Origin: Deltaproteobacteria bacterium
GTDB taxonomy: Bacteria > Desulfobacterota > GWC2-55-46 > DRQE01
NCBI GenBank assembly: GCA_015492245.1
Contig: WGFM01000002.1
Coordinates: 62,001 to 126,000 of the forward strand
Reading direction: 5' to 3'
Length of the DNA: 64,000 bases
This document shows positions 38,427 through 48,552 of the stretch, piece after piece. The position numbers and the translations under genes were made by a program. How positions within the stretch are numbered: position 1 is the stretch's first letter; each line of letters begins with the position of its first letter. The notes below the pieces were generated by a model. That model was given only the letters and a program-made list of their open reading frames with translations, was not told where the DNA came from and did no database searches.

Positions 38427-38743
38427 GCCAGTATGTGGTGGTCTTCATGACCGCACCTGATGAGGAGGTTGCCGCAAGGATTGGCAGACAGGTTATCGAA
38501 GAGGGGCTCTGTGCCTGCTGCAACATCCTGGGCCCAATACGCTCCATATACAGATGGAAAGGCAGGGTCCATGACGAGAAGGAAGTCCTCTGTGTGTTGA
38601 AGACAAGAACCGCCCTTTTCGAAGGCCTCAAAAAGAGGGTAAAGGAGCTACATCCCTACCAGGTGCCAGAGGTTGTGGCACTTCCCATAGAAGATGGGCT
38701 TTCGGAATACCTCGGCTGGATAGATGAGGTTACAGCAAAGTAG
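38423..38743 (+). CDS. cutA: CutA-family protein
   Basis: A 106-residue CutA1-type trimeric protein with a PII-like fold. Family landmarks are ATG start overlap with the M20 gene, VFMTAPDEEVA, EEGLCACCNILGPIRSIYRWKG and a C-terminal HPYQVPEVVALPI. CutA was linked to divalent-cation tolerance in E. coli, but its biochemical role remains unclear. It is last gene of the overlapping gamma-glutamyl operon. Confidence 0.94.
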   Translation: MSQYVVVFMTAPDEEVAARIGRQVIEEGLCACCNILGPIRSIYRWKGRVHDEKEVLCVLKTRTALFEGLKKRVKELHPYQVPEVVALPIEDGLSEYLGWIDEVTAK

Positions 38744-38794
38744 CCTCTTTTCAGGCTGAGCCCTCCTGCCTTACTGCCAGGTCTTCTAAAGTTT

Positions 38795-38824
38795 TTGACA
38801 ACTCTTCCCCTGATGCAATATAAT
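38795..38824 (+). promoter_or_regulatory. Strong sigma-70-type promoter of lepA
   Basis: Perfect TTGACA (38795-38800), an 18-base spacer, and perfect TATAAT (38819-38824), about 48 bases before the lepA start. Confidence 0.8.
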
Positions 38825-38871
38825 AAAATATTCTGTGTTTAAAGAAGAGAGGCTGTAGACAGGCTATTACC

Positions 38872-40674
38872 ATGGTTGATATGAAGAGGATACGCAACTT
38901 TTCCATCATAGCCCATGTGGACCACGGTAAATCCACGCTTACAGACAGGCTCCTTGAGCTGACAGGGGCTGTTACAGAGCGTGAGATGAAAGAGCAGTTT
39001 ATGGACAAGATGCCCCTTGAGAGAGAAAGGGGCATTACCATAAAGGCGCAGACTGCAAGGCTTCGCTACAGGGGCCGGGATGGCAAGGAATACATACTCA
39101 ACCTCATAGACACACCCGGGCATGTGGACTTCAGCTACGAGGTCAGCCGCAGTCTTTCTGCCTGTGAGGGTGCCATACTCGTTGTGGATGCTTCCCAGGG
39201 GGTGGAAGCCCAGACCCTTGCACATCTCTACACAGCCGTTGACCTGGGGCTCGAGGTCTTCTGTGTGCTCAACAAGATCGACCTGCCACAGGCAGACCCC
39301 GAAAGGGTCAAGAAAGAGATAGAGGAGGTGTTGGGGATACCGGCTGACGATGCCATACCTGCAAGTGCAAAGGAAGGTGTGGGCATAGAGGAGATACTCG
39401 AGGCCATAGTGGGGCGCATACCCCCACCAGAGGGCGAGCCCACAGCCCCGCTCAAGGCACTCGCCTTCGATAGCTGGTATGACTCCTATCAGGGGGTGGT
39501 GGTCCTCGTAAGGGTATTCGATGGAGTCCTCAGGAAGGGGATGAAGATAAGATTCTTCTCCACCGCGAAGACCTACGAGGTTGAAAGCCTTGGGGTGTTT
39601 GCACCCCATCCCACTGTTGTGAAGGAGCTCGGAGCAGGTGAGGTGGGTTTTCTTACAGCCAGTATCAAGGATGTAAGGGATGTCAATGTGGGAGACACCA
39701 TAACAGAGGCCGAAAGGTCTGCCCCCGAGCCCCTGCCAGGGTTCAGAAAACTGAAGCCCATGGTCTACAGTGGGCTCTATCCGGTGGACTCGGCCCATTA
39801 CGAAGAGCTCAAAGAGGCCGTGGCAAGGCTGCATCTTAATGATGCATCATTTACATACGAGCCAGAAAACTCTCTTGCGCTGGGGTTTGGTTTCAGGTGT
39901 GGATTCCTTGGACTTTTTCACATGGAGATTGTAAGGGAAAGGCTTGAAAGGGAATATGGCATAGAGCTTATAACCACGGCCCCAACGGTTGTCTACAGGG
40001 TTACAAAGAGGGATGGCCAGCTGATCAATATTGAGAACCCTGCAAACCTGCCACCACCAAACCACATAGAGAGGTTCGAGGAGCCATACATACTGGTTAC
40101 CATACACATACCCGCAGAGTTCGTGGGAGTTGTGATAAGACTCTGTGAGGCAAGAAGGGGCATACAGAAGGGGATAAACTATATTACCACCACAAGGGTG
40201 GTGCTCGAATACGAGATGCCCCTTGGCGAGGTGGTTACAGACTTCTACGACAGACTCAAGACCATAAGCCGTGGATATGCCTCCATGGACTACGAGCACA
40301 TAGGCTACCGCAAGGCAGAGCTTGTAAAGCTCGACATCCTTCTTAACGGTGAGCCCGTGGATGCCCTCTCCGTTATAGTGCCGAAGGAGAGGGCCTACCA
40401 GAGGGGTAGAGAGATAGTGGACAGGATGCGCCACGTTGTCCCACGCCAGCTCTTCGATGTGGTAATACAGGCCGCCATCGGAGGGAGGGTGATAGCAAGA
40501 GAGACGGTAAAGGCACTCAGAAAGAATGTAACCGCAAAGTGCTACGGCGGAGATGTAACAAGAAAACGCAAGCTCATTGAAAAACAGAAGGAGGGAAAGA
40601 AACGGATGAAACAGGTTGGCCGAATAGAACTGCCACAGGAGGCCTTCCTTTCCATACTATCCACAGGAGATTGA
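38872..40674 (+). CDS. lepA: Elongation factor 4 (LepA)
   Basis: A 600-residue translational GTPase. G1 is AHVDHGKST (near residue 15), the switch region [16 protein letters not shown]3 DTPGHVDF and G4 NKIDLP. The LepA-specific C-terminal domain is present ([36 protein letters not shown] region). It acts on the ribosome under stress. A consensus promoter lies upstream. lepB follows after 6 bases. Confidence 0.97.
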   Translation: MVDMKRIRNFSIIAHVDHGKSTLTDRLLELTGAVTEREMKEQFMDKMPLERERGITIKAQTARLRYRGRDGKEYILNLIDTPGHVDFSYEVSRSLSACEGAILVVDASQGVEAQTLAHLYTAVDLGLEVFCVLNKIDLPQADPERVKKEIEEVLGIPADDAIPASAKEGVGIEEILEAIVGRIPPPEGEPTAPLKALAFDSWYDSYQGVVVLVRVFDGVLRKGMKIRFFSTAKTYEVESLGVFAPHPTVVKELGAGEVGFLTASIKDVRDVNVGDTITEAERSAPEPLPGFRKLKPMVYSGLYPVDSAHYEELKEAVARLHLNDASFTYEPENSLALGFGFRCGFLGLFHMEIVRERLEREYGIELITTAPTVVYRVTKRDGQLINIENPANLPPPNHIERFEEPYILVTIHIPAEFVGVVIRLCEARRGIQKGINYITTTRVVLEYEMPLGEVVTDFYDRLKTISRGYASMDYEHIGYRKAELVKLDILLNGEPVDALSVIVPKERAYQRGREIVDRMRHVVPRQLFDVVIQAAIGGRVIARETVKALRKNVTAKCYGGDVTRKRKLIEKQKEGKKRMKQVGRIELPQEAFLSILSTGD

Positions 40675-40680
40675 AGAATA

Positions 40681-41382
40681 ATGGCAAAGAAAGAGGAGAG
40701 GGAAGAGGCGAAGAAGAGAAAAAGGAGCGTACTTCGAGAGACCATAGAGGCCATACTCATAGCCTTCGTTCTCGCCATGCTCATAAGGACATTCGTGGTG
40801 CAGGCATTCAAGATACCCTCGAGTTCCATGGAAGACACCCTGCTCATAGGAGACCACATCCTTGTGAGCAAACTATCCTATGGGCTGCAGGTGCCAAAGC
40901 CACATATACTGGGATGGCATGTGATAAGACTGGTGGGGTTGCCAGTGATGGTGCTGCCCATAGTTGACTCGGAGTTGAAACCCCTCTGGGGAGAGTTGCA
41001 AAGGGGCGATGTGATAGTCTTCAGGTTTCCACAGGACAGAACCAAGGACTTCATAAAGAGGGTTGTGGCTCTCCCAGGTGAAACTGTCGAGATAAAAGAA
41101 GGAAATATATACATAGATGGTAGACCCTGGAAGGAGAACTTCGGGGTGCACAAAGGAGGAGTCTCGGGAGAGATGAGGGTGGTCGATAACTTCGGCCCCT
41201 ACATGGTGCCACAGGGATGTGTGTTCGTCATGGGAGACAACAGGGACAGAAGCTACGACAGCCGATTCTGGGGATGCGTCAACATAGAGGACATAAAGGG
41301 AAGGGCCTTTATGATATATTTCTCCTGGGACCACGAAAGAGACCGCATCAGGTTCAGCAGGATAGGAAAGTACATCCGGTAA
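40681..41382 (+). CDS. lepB: Signal peptidase I
   Basis: A 233-residue inner-membrane protease. A Lys/Arg-rich N-terminus (1-20) is followed by one membrane span (about 22-40). The catalytic Ser is S49 in SSSM, and the Lys is K126 in FIKRVVALPGE. The last box GDNRDRSYDSRFWG is complete. It removes signal peptides of exported proteins, many of which are encoded in this window. It ends just before a hairpin that separates it from xerC. Confidence 0.96.
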   Translation: MAKKEEREEAKKRKRSVLRETIEAILIAFVLAMLIRTFVVQAFKIPSSSMEDTLLIGDHILVSKLSYGLQVPKPHILGWHVIRLVGLPVMVLPIVDSELKPLWGELQRGDVIVFRFPQDRTKDFIKRVVALPGETVEIKEGNIYIDGRPWKENFGVHKGGVSGEMRVVDNFGPYMVPQGCVFVMGDNRDRSYDSRFWGCVNIEDIKGRAFMIYFSWDHERDRIRFSRIGKYIR

Positions 41383-41397
41383 AGCGGTTGAAATCCG

Positions 41398-41424
41398 GAA
41401 GCCTTAATGATATAAGGCTTCTTG
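41398..41424 (+). terminator. Perfect 9-bp hairpin between lepB and xerC
   Basis: GAAGCCTTA (41398-41406) pairs perfectly with TAAGGCTTC (41413-41421) across a 6-base loop, followed by only two T residues. It could be a weak terminator or attenuator. It ends 4 bases before the xerC ATG, so it would also restrict ribosome access. Confidence 0.5.
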
Positions 41425-41425
41425 T

Positions 41426-42340
41426 ATGGAGATGAAAGTATACATAGCGGAGTTCCTCGAATACCTGAGGGTGGAAAAGGGGGCCTCTTTCCATACTGTA
41501 GAGGCCTACAGAAGAGATCTTACGCAGTTTTCAGGGTTTCTCAAGAGAAGTGTCCATAAGAGTATCCCTGTGGACAGGATAAAGGAGTCCCACATATTGT
41601 CCTTTGCGGGCTCTCTCCACAGGGACAGGCGCCGTGCCACCATAGCAAGGAAGCTCTCCAGTATTAAGAGCTTCTTTACATTCCTTGAGCGCAAAGAGGT
41701 GGTAAGGAAGAACCCGGCCTCCCTTGTAGTGCTTCCAAGGGTCGAGAAATACCTGCCATCGGTGCTCACCGTGGAGGAGGCAGAAGAGCTGGTAGAGGCC
41801 CCTCTCTGTGTGGAGGACAACAACGACAATGCCACAAGGGACAGGGCAATCCTTGAGCTGCTCTACTCTTCGGGCATAAGGGTGAGCGAGCTTGTGGCCC
41901 TTAAGCTCAGAGACCTCGACCTTGAGAAAGGCTATGTGAGGGTGCTCGGCAAGGGCGGGAAGGAAAGGCTACTGCCTGTGGGAAGGTTTGCCATAGAGGC
42001 ATTGCGGACATATATTAAGATGAAAAGAGAGACAGAAGGGGCAGATGCCCCCCTGTTTGTGGGCAGAGCGGGCAGGCCCATATCGAGAAAGACTGTGGAA
42101 AGGGTGGTAAAAAAATATGCCCGACTCAGCGGGATAAACAAGATGCCTTCACCACACACATTAAGACACAGCTTTGCAACACATCTTCTCGAAGGTGGTG
42201 CAGACTTAAGAAGCATACAGGAGATGCTGGGACATGCAAGCCTCTCTACAACCCAGCGATACACGAAGGTTACCCTCAGGCACTTAAGCGAGGTGTACGA
42301 CAGGACACATCCACGGGCAGGGAGGAGATACGATGACTGA
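41426..42340 (+). CDS. xerC: Tyrosine recombinase XerC/XerD family
   Basis: A 304-residue recombinase for chromosome dimer resolution. An N-terminal SAM-like core-binding domain (1-100) precedes the catalytic domain. Catalytic residues are in SSGIRVSEL (Arg I), [10 protein letters not shown] (Lys), [11 protein letters not shown] (His/Arg II), [15 protein letters not shown] (His and Tyr nucleophile). The neighbours hslVU are housekeeping, so this is a resident Xer protein rather than a phage integrase. XerC or XerD cannot be told apart with certainty. The stop overlaps hslV by 8 bases. Confidence 0.9.
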   Translation: MEMKVYIAEFLEYLRVEKGASFHTVEAYRRDLTQFSGFLKRSVHKSIPVDRIKESHILSFAGSLHRDRRRATIARKLSSIKSFFTFLERKEVVRKNPASLVVLPRVEKYLPSVLTVEEAEELVEAPLCVEDNNDNATRDRAILELLYSSGIRVSELVALKLRDLDLEKGYVRVLGKGGKERLLPVGRFAIEALRTYIKMKRETEGADAPLFVGRAGRPISRKTVERVVKKYARLSGINKMPSPHTLRHSFATHLLEGGADLRSIQEMLGHASLSTTQRYTKVTLRHLSEVYDRTHPRAGRRYDD

Positions 42341-42869
42341 TTACTTCAGGGGAACCACCATAATAGCGGTAAGAAGCGGTGGCAGGGTTGCCATAGCAGG
42401 GGATGGGCAGGTAACCCTCGGGCAGACCGTCATGAAAAGGGGTGCGGTGAAGATAAGAAGGATGTGCGAGGGAAAGGTGCTCGTTGGGTTCGCAGGCTCA
42501 ACAGCCGATGCACTCACACTTTTCGACAAGTTCGAGTCCAAGCTGGAACACTACCGTGGCAACATAACGAGGGCTGTGGTTGAGCTCGCAAAGGACTGGA
42601 GAACGGACAGGGTCCTGAGAAGGCTCGAGGCACTCCTTGTAGCCGTGGACAAAGACCACAGCTTCATAATATCAGGCACAGGAGATGTTATAGAGCCCGA
42701 AGAAGGTATTGCAGCCATAGGCTCTGGAGGGGCCTTTGCATTGAGTGCGGCAAAGGCACTTGCAAGACACACCGATAAGAGTGCCCGAGAGATAGCCGAG
42801 GAGGCCATAAAGATAGCCTCGGAGATATGTGTGTATACCAACGAAAACATAACAGTCGAGGAGCTTTAG
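42333..42869 (+). CDS. hslV: ATP-dependent protease subunit HslV
   Basis: A 178-residue proteasome-like peptidase. The N-terminal propeptide MTDYFRG would be cut so that the Thr at residue 8 (TTIIAVR) becomes the nucleophile. GDGQVTLG and the Gly-rich [14 protein letters not shown] are conserved. It forms a double hexamer capped by HslU, encoded 12 bases downstream. Confidence 0.96.
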   Translation: MTDYFRGTTIIAVRSGGRVAIAGDGQVTLGQTVMKRGAVKIRRMCEGKVLVGFAGSTADALTLFDKFESKLEHYRGNITRAVVELAKDWRTDRVLRRLEALLVAVDKDHSFIISGTGDVIEPEEGIAAIGSGGAFALSAAKALARHTDKSAREIAEEAIKIASEICVYTNENITVEEL

Positions 42870-42881
42870 GAGGATCAATCT

Positions 42882-44234
42882 ATGAGGAGTTTCACTCCAA
42901 GAGAGATAGTGTCTGAACTGGACAAATACATAATAGGCCAGAAGGAGGCAAAACGGGCTGTGGCGATAGCGCTGCGCAACAGGTGGCGCCGTCAGCAGGT
43001 AAGCCCGGAGCTTCGCGACGAGATAGCACCAAAGAACATAATAATGATAGGGCCCACAGGGGTGGGTAAAACAGAAATATCAAGACGCCTTGCACGCCTT
43101 GCACAGGCACCATTCATAAAGGTGGAGGCAAGCAAGTTCACAGAGGTTGGCTATGTGGGTAGAGATGTGGAAAGCATCATAAGAGACCTTACAGAACTGG
43201 CAGTAAAGATGGTGAAAGACGAAGAGACAAAAAGGGTGCTCCTCAAGGCACGAGAGCTTGCAGAAGAAAGGCTGCTGGACTATCTACTTCCACCTGTGCC
43301 AGCACCTGCCTACCCAGCACCGGCAGAAGAGGATGAAAAGAAAGAACAGGCCCAGCGGGATACAAGAGAGAAGCTGCGTGCACTTCTGAGGGATGGCAGG
43401 CTCGATGACAGAGTTATAGAGATAGAGCAGACAGAACAGAAGATACCGGTGGTGGAGATATTCTCCTCAGCAGGGGTGGAGGAGATGGATATGAACATAA
43501 AGGATATGTTCTCAAACCTCTTCCCAAAAAGGACCAAGAGAAAGAAGGTGAAGGTCAAGGAGGCCTTCGAGGTGCTCACACAGGAGGAGGCACAGAAGCT
43601 TATAGACATGGACAAGGTAGTAAAAGACGCCGTAGAGAGGGTGGAACAATCGGGCATAGTGTTCATAGACGAGATAGACAAGATAGCAGGTAGACACTCG
43701 GGCTCAGGGGTGGATGTATCGAGAGAGGGTGTGCAGAGAGACCTCCTGCCCATAGTGGAGGGCTCTACCATCAACACAAAATACGGAATGGTCAAGACCG
43801 ACCACATACTCTTCATAGCCTCCGGGGCATTCCACATTGCAAAGCCATCTGACCTTATACCAGAGTTCCAGGGGCGTTTTCCCATAAGGGTGGAGCTGAA
43901 GCCCCTGGGTGAAGAAGAGTTCGTAAGGATACTCACAGAGCCAGAGAATGCGCTCATAAAACAGTACAGGGCACTGCTTGAGACAGAGGGTATAGAGCTG
44001 GTCTTTACAGACGATGCCACCCGGGAGATAGCAAGGGTGGCAGCCCATGTGAACGACAGGATGGAGAACATCGGGGCAAGAAGGCTTCATACCATACTGG
44101 AGAAGGTGCTCGATGATGTGTCCTTCAGCGCACCAGACCTTGAGACAAGAAAGGTTGTGATAGACAGCAACTATGTGAAGGACAGGCTCTCTGGAATACT
44201 TAAGGACGAAGACCTTTCACGCTATATACTCTAA
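42882..44234 (+). CDS. hslU: HslU ATPase of the HslUV protease
   Basis: A 450-residue AAA+ unfoldase. It begins [30 protein letters not shown], a HslU signature. Walker A is GPTGVGKTE (near residue 57) and Walker B FIDEIDKI. The I-domain insertion (about 110-240) has the usual charged character. The C-terminus ends LSRYIL, matching the conserved tail that docks into HslV. AGGAGG lies before ATG 42882. Confidence 0.96.
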   Translation: MRSFTPREIVSELDKYIIGQKEAKRAVAIALRNRWRRQQVSPELRDEIAPKNIIMIGPTGVGKTEISRRLARLAQAPFIKVEASKFTEVGYVGRDVESIIRDLTELAVKMVKDEETKRVLLKARELAEERLLDYLLPPVPAPAYPAPAEEDEKKEQAQRDTREKLRALLRDGRLDDRVIEIEQTEQKIPVVEIFSSAGVEEMDMNIKDMFSNLFPKRTKRKKVKVKEAFEVLTQEEAQKLIDMDKVVKDAVERVEQSGIVFIDEIDKIAGRHSGSGVDVSREGVQRDLLPIVEGSTINTKYGMVKTDHILFIASGAFHIAKPSDLIPEFQGRFPIRVELKPLGEEEFVRILTEPENALIKQYRALLETEGIELVFTDDATREIARVAAHVNDRMENIGARRLHTILEKVLDDVSFSAPDLETRKVVIDSNYVKDRLSGILKDEDLSRYIL

Positions 44235-44242
44235 AGGACAGG

Positions 44243-45112
44243 ATGTGGAGGATGAAGAAACATCTGCAAAAGATAAGGATACTCCTCGAGGCACTCCCCT
44301 ACATAAAGAGGTTCTACGGTAAGACTGTTGTAATAAAGTATGGTGGGAGTGCCATGATAGAGGACTCCCTCAAGAGAAGCTTTGCCCAGGACATGGTGCT
44401 CCTCAAATATGTGGGCATAAACCCTGTGGTAGTGCACGGTGGCGGGCCACAGATTGCAGGGCTTCTGCACAGGCTCGGCAAGGAGACACGCTTTATAAAG
44501 GGTATAAGGGTTACAGACACCGAGACCATGGATGTGGTGGAGATGGTCCTTGGGGGAAAGGTGAACAAAGAAATAGTGGGGCTTATAAACCACTACGGCG
44601 GAAAGGCAGTGGGTGTAAGCGGCAAGGATGCCCACTTCATAAAGGCAAGACCCATTAAGATGAAGGGCGAAGAGCTGGGGCTTGCTGGCGATGTGGCAGA
44701 TATTGACCCATCCATCATAAGAAGCCTCGAGGACAGTGATTTCATTCCGGTTGTTGCACCCATAGGCGGAGATGATAAGGGGCAGAGCTACAATATAAAT
44801 GCAGATATAGTTGCCGGAAGACTTGCAAGTGCATTGAGGGCAGAAAAGCTCATACTCCTTACAGATGTGGAAGGGGTGCTCGATGAGGATAAAAAGCTCG
44901 TCCCATCACTCAGCCTCGCTGCGGCAAGAAGCCTTATAAGAAGGAAGATTGCAAAAGAGGGTATGGTGCCCAAGCTCAGGTGCTGCATGGAGGCGGTTGC
45001 AAAGGGGGTCAACTCTGCCCATATAATAGATGGCAGGGTGGAGCATGCGGTGCTTCTCGAGGTCTTCACAGACGCAGGTGTGGGAACGGTCATAAGGCTT
45101 AGAAAAGAGTGA
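44243..45112 (+). CDS. argB: Acetylglutamate kinase
   Basis: A 289-residue amino-acid kinase phosphorylating N-acetylglutamate in arginine synthesis. [10 protein letters not shown] near residue 30, VVHGGGPQI, and the N-terminal helix typical of arginine-inhibited kinases ([19 protein letters not shown]) suggest feedback control by arginine. ATG 44243 follows AAGGACAGG; ATG 44252 is an alternative. The order hslV-hslU-argB fits deep-branching Gram-negative lineages. Confidence 0.95.
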   Translation: MWRMKKHLQKIRILLEALPYIKRFYGKTVVIKYGGSAMIEDSLKRSFAQDMVLLKYVGINPVVVHGGGPQIAGLLHRLGKETRFIKGIRVTDTETMDVVEMVLGGKVNKEIVGLINHYGGKAVGVSGKDAHFIKARPIKMKGEELGLAGDVADIDPSIIRSLEDSDFIPVVAPIGGDDKGQSYNINADIVAGRLASALRAEKLILLTDVEGVLDEDKKLVPSLSLAAARSLIRRKIAKEGMVPKLRCCMEAVAKGVNSAHIIDGRVEHAVLLEVFTDAGVGTVIRLRKE

Positions 45113-45117
45113 GTCCC

Positions 45118-45999
45118 ATGGATACCTCACCTGGAAAGAGCATATTCGATCTCATACTGTGGGTGGAGGACAGACTCAGAGAGTGCGAGGTGGCCGAGCC
45201 AAGAAGAGAGGCACTCTTCATGCTGTCCCATCTCATGGGGATAAAACCCACAGAGCTTTTGAGAAGGTTCAGCCACAGGATGAATGGCTCGAAGGTGGCG
45301 GTCCTCGATGAGTGGATAGAGCGAAGGGCAAGGTGTGAGCCCCTCCAGTACATACTGGGACAGACAGAGTTCTGGGGGTTGAGTTTCGTTGTAGATGCAT
45401 CGGTTCTCATACCACGGCCTGAGACAGAACACCTCGTCGAAGAGGCCCTGAGGCTCTTGAGGGCCATGCCACCAGAAGAAGAACTCAGGGTGTGCGATCT
45501 CTGCACAGGCTGTGGCTGCATAGCCATAAGCATTGCCAGAGAGATACCCTCTGCAAGGATTGTTGCCACCGATATATCCCCAGCGGCACTCAACATGGCA
45601 CACAGGAACGCAGAGCTGAATATGGTGGAAGACAGGATAAGGTTTTTAGAGGGAGACCTTCTCTCACCCCTTAAGGACTACAGAGACACATTCCATGTTA
45701 TGACCACCAACCCACCCTATGTGAGAAGGGAAGAGCTCCATGATCTACAGCCAGAGGTAAGGCTCTATGAGCCGGCCCTGGCACTCGATGGAGGCGAAGA
45801 GGGGCTTTCTTTCACGAAGGCCATAGTTGAGAAAGGCCCCTGCTACATAAGGCATGGTGGCTATCTTGTGGTGGAGATAGGCCACGGGCAGAAAGAGGCG
45901 GTGGTGGAGATGTTCGAAGAGAGCGATGAGTTCGAACAGGTGTGGGTAAGGAAGGACTACTCTGGCATAGACCGTGTGGTTGCAGGAAGGAGGAGGTAG
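45118..45999 (+). CDS. prmC: Peptide chain release factor N5-glutamine methyltransferase
   Basis: A methyltransferase of about 293 residues that modifies the GGQ glutamine of release factors. ATG 45118 is used here; GTG 45109, overlapping the argB stop, is possible. The SAM-binding motif DLCTGCGCIAI (near residue 125) and the substrate motif TTNPPYVRREE are diagnostic, after RPETEHLVEEAL. It lies between argB and argD, probably for transcriptional convenience only. Confidence 0.93.
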   Translation: MDTSPGKSIFDLILWVEDRLRECEVAEPRREALFMLSHLMGIKPTELLRRFSHRMNGSKVAVLDEWIERRARCEPLQYILGQTEFWGLSFVVDASVLIPRPETEHLVEEALRLLRAMPPEEELRVCDLCTGCGCIAISIAREIPSARIVATDISPAALNMAHRNAELNMVEDRIRFLEGDLLSPLKDYRDTFHVMTTNPPYVRREELHDLQPEVRLYEPALALDGGEEGLSFTKAIVEKGPCYIRHGGYLVVEIGHGQKEAVVEMFEESDEFEQVWVRKDYSGIDRVVAGRRR

Positions 46000-46005
46000 G
46001 AGAGC

Positions 46006-47202
46006 TTGAGGCAGGCCGATGTGATAGCACTTACAGAGAGGTATGTTGCAAGCACATACAGGCGTTACCCCGTGTGTTTCGTAAGGGGCAGTGGGGCAAG
46101 GCTGTGGGATACAGAGGGAAGGGAGTATCTGGATTTCGTCTCAGGGCTTGCGGTTACAAACCTGGGGCACAGCCATCCCAGGGTGGTTGAGGCCATAAAG
46201 AGACAGGCAGAAAGGGTTCTGCATACATCCAACCTCTACCACATAGAGCCACAGGCAAGGCTCGCAAGGCTGCTCTGTGAGAGGAGCTTCGCAGACAGGG
46301 TCTTTTTCTGCAACTCAGGGGCAGAGGCAAACGAGGCAGCCATAAAGCTTGTTAGAAGATACTTCAACCTCAGGGGTGAGAACCGCTACAAGATTATCAC
46401 CATGGAGAGATCCTTCCATGGAAGAACCTTCTTTTCCATGACAGCCACAGCACAGGAGAAGATACACACAGGGTTTGGCCCACTCCCAGAGGATTTTGTC
46501 TATGTGCCCTTCAACGATGTGGAGGCCCTGAAGGCTGCCATAGATGAGGAGACAGCGGCCATCATGGTTGAGCCCGTACAGGGCGAAGGTGGGGTGAGGC
46601 TGCCAGAGGAGGGCTACCTCGAAGAGGTAAGGAAGATATGCGACAGTGAGGGGCTACTTCTTGTGTTCGACGAGGTTCAAACAGGCGTTGGCAGAACAGG
46701 TAGAATGTTTGCCTATGAACACTATGGTGTGGAGCCAGATGTTATGACCCTTGCAAAGGCCCTTGCAGGTGGTATACCCATAGGTGCAATGCTCGCAAGA
46801 GAAGAGGTTATGGCAGCATTCGACCCTGGCACACATGCATCCACATTCGGTGGAAACCATCTTGCAACAGAGGTGGCCGCAACGGTTGTTGAGACCGTAC
46901 TGAAAGAGGGACTACTTGAGAACTGCCAGAGGGTGGGAGAATACCTCATGGCAGGCCTTTCAGGGCTTAAACATAGCCATCCATTTATAAAGGAAGTTAG
47001 GGGAAGGGGACTCATGGTGGCCATGGAACTCTCCATAGATGCTGCACCCATTGTGGATGAGTGTTTGAAGCGTGCCCTCCTTGTTAACGCAACGGCAGGC
47101 AGGGTGTTGAGGTTTCTTCCACCCCTTGTAATAGAAGAGAAGGATGTAGACCAGATGCTCGAGCTGTTGAGGGCTGTGCTCTATGGATTCAAAGAGGGTT
47201 AA
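46006..47202 (+). CDS. argD: Acetylornithine aminotransferase
   Basis: A 398-residue class III PLP enzyme. The TTG start at 46006 has AGGAGG at 45990-45995, inside the end of prmC. FCNSGAEANEAAIKL, the LVFDEVQTGVGRTG box and the PLP lysine in TLAKALAGGIPIGA are in order, with STFGGNHLA after it. It transaminates N-acetylornithine; in some bacteria it also serves lysine synthesis. Followed by a 266-base gap with a promoter. Confidence 0.95.
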   Translation: MRQADVIALTERYVASTYRRYPVCFVRGSGARLWDTEGREYLDFVSGLAVTNLGHSHPRVVEAIKRQAERVLHTSNLYHIEPQARLARLLCERSFADRVFFCNSGAEANEAAIKLVRRYFNLRGENRYKIITMERSFHGRTFFSMTATAQEKIHTGFGPLPEDFVYVPFNDVEALKAAIDEETAAIMVEPVQGEGGVRLPEEGYLEEVRKICDSEGLLLVFDEVQTGVGRTGRMFAYEHYGVEPDVMTLAKALAGGIPIGAMLAREEVMAAFDPGTHASTFGGNHLATEVAATVVETVLKEGLLENCQRVGEYLMAGLSGLKHSHPFIKEVRGRGLMVAMELSIDAAPIVDECLKRALLVNATAGRVLRFLPPLVIEEKDVDQMLELLRAVLYGFKEG

Positions 47203-47356
47203 CCTCTCTTCTCAGAGGCCCTTCCATCAAGCCCCATAATCTGCCCGATTCAGTATCGCTTACGGCCTTTCTTGTCCTCTCCAGTATGCGCACCCTCTTT
47301 CCACCCCTGATATTATAAAAGATAATGTGCAGAAGGGTCAGGCCCTGTAAAATGTT

Positions 47357-47384
47357 TTGACATGAGCCACGGGATTGGTATAGA
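47357..47384 (+). promoter_or_regulatory. Sigma-70-type promoter of the kinase-activator pair
   Basis: Perfect TTGACA (47357-47362), a 16-base spacer and TATAGA (47379-47384). It lies in the 266-base gap after argD, about 85 bases before the kinase start. Otherwise I see only a small CCTCT/AGAGG hairpin near 47203-47218 in this gap. Confidence 0.7.
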
Positions 47385-47468
47385 ATTAAAAAAGATTAAT
47401 GAAGTTTTTTTGTCCTCAAAACAGGACTAAAAAGGTCTTAAAAATCTCAAAGCCGGGAGGCCGCACCG

Positions 47469-48539
47469 ATGTTCATAGACCAGGCTCTCGACAACATAGA
47501 CTGTGCCATACTCTTCACAGACCAGGAGCACAGAATACGGTGGATGAACAGGAAGGCTCGTCAGTGGTTTACAGGGCTCGATGTGGGAAAACGGCGGGTC
47601 TGCTACAAGACACTCTCATTCGGCCATGGTTTCTGCACCATATGCCCCACCGGTAGAACCATAGACTATGGTGTGCCAACCCACTACGAGTTTACTATCC
47701 CATCAGAAGACAGGCAGAGAAACCTCGAGGTGCTGGCCATCCCCATGTGGGATGAGGGCATAAGGACCATGGTGATGGAGGTGGTGATGGATGTTACGAG
47801 GGCCAGGGTGGTCAGAATAAAGGAAGAGGCCATGATGGCACAGATAGAGAAGATGGCCGCCCTGGGACAACTTGCCGCAGGGGTTGCACATGAGCTCAAC
47901 ACCCCGCTGGGAACACTGTCCATAATATCCGATGAGCTGGGGCGTATACTCGATGCCTCGCAGAAAAGAAGTATACCCAGAAGGCTCCTGCACGAGTACA
48001 TACAGGATATGCGCGGAGAGATAGAAAGGTGTAGAGGCATAATACAGGACCTCCTCGGCTTTTCCAGACAGGGCCTATACCAGTTCACGATGACGGATAT
48101 AAACCAGCTCGTATCCAAGGTGGTGGAGTTCATACAGAAGGGTGAGAAGAAATACAACATAGGGATAGAAAAGAGGCTTGACCCCGCACTTCCACATGTG
48201 ATGACAGACAGGGATAGATTCAGGCAGGTGGTCTTCAATGTGATAAAGAACGCCATGGAGGCCATAGACAGAGAAGATGGCCTCGTAGAGATTGCAACGG
48301 AAAAGGAGGAATGCTGCGTGCGTGTCTCCATAAGGGACAATGGCTGTGGTATACCGGAAGAGAACCTTAAAAAGGTCTTCGAGCCATTCTTTACCACAAA
48401 GTCTGTGGGGCATGGCACAGGGCTGGGACTTTCGGTAAGCTATGGAATCATGAGGGATCTCAAAGGAGAGATAAGGATTAAAAGCAGGATGGGCGAGGGA
48501 ACACTGGTCATGCTCATCCTGCCAATCTCCGAAACATAG
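47469..48539 (+). CDS. Soluble PAS-type sensor histidine kinase
   Basis: A 356-residue kinase without membrane spans. The N-terminal PAS domain (about 5-110) contains three Cys in CYKTLSFGHGFCTICPTG, a redox- or metal-type Cys pattern. The H-box GQLAAGVAHELNTPLGTL has phospho-acceptor H141. N-box NVIKNAMEAI, G1 DNGCGIPEENL, F-box PFFTTKSVGHGTGLGLSVS follow. It is the obvious partner of the sigma-54 activator encoded 13 bases downstream. Confidence 0.92.
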   Translation: MFIDQALDNIDCAILFTDQEHRIRWMNRKARQWFTGLDVGKRRVCYKTLSFGHGFCTICPTGRTIDYGVPTHYEFTIPSEDRQRNLEVLAIPMWDEGIRTMVMEVVMDVTRARVVRIKEEAMMAQIEKMAALGQLAAGVAHELNTPLGTLSIISDELGRILDASQKRSIPRRLLHEYIQDMRGEIERCRGIIQDLLGFSRQGLYQFTMTDINQLVSKVVEFIQKGEKKYNIGIEKRLDPALPHVMTDRDRFRQVVFNVIKNAMEAIDREDGLVEIATEKEECCVRVSIRDNGCGIPEENLKKVFEPFFTTKSVGHGTGLGLSVSYGIMRDLKGEIRIKSRMGEGTLVMLILPISET

Positions 48540-48552
48540 AGGGTGTGGGACA

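Noticed and set aside
41426-42340. Tyrosine recombinase as sign of a mobile island
   Set aside because: No attachment repeats, tRNA or phage genes are near. It is followed directly by hslVU and arginine genes, so a resident Xer recombinase is the better reading.
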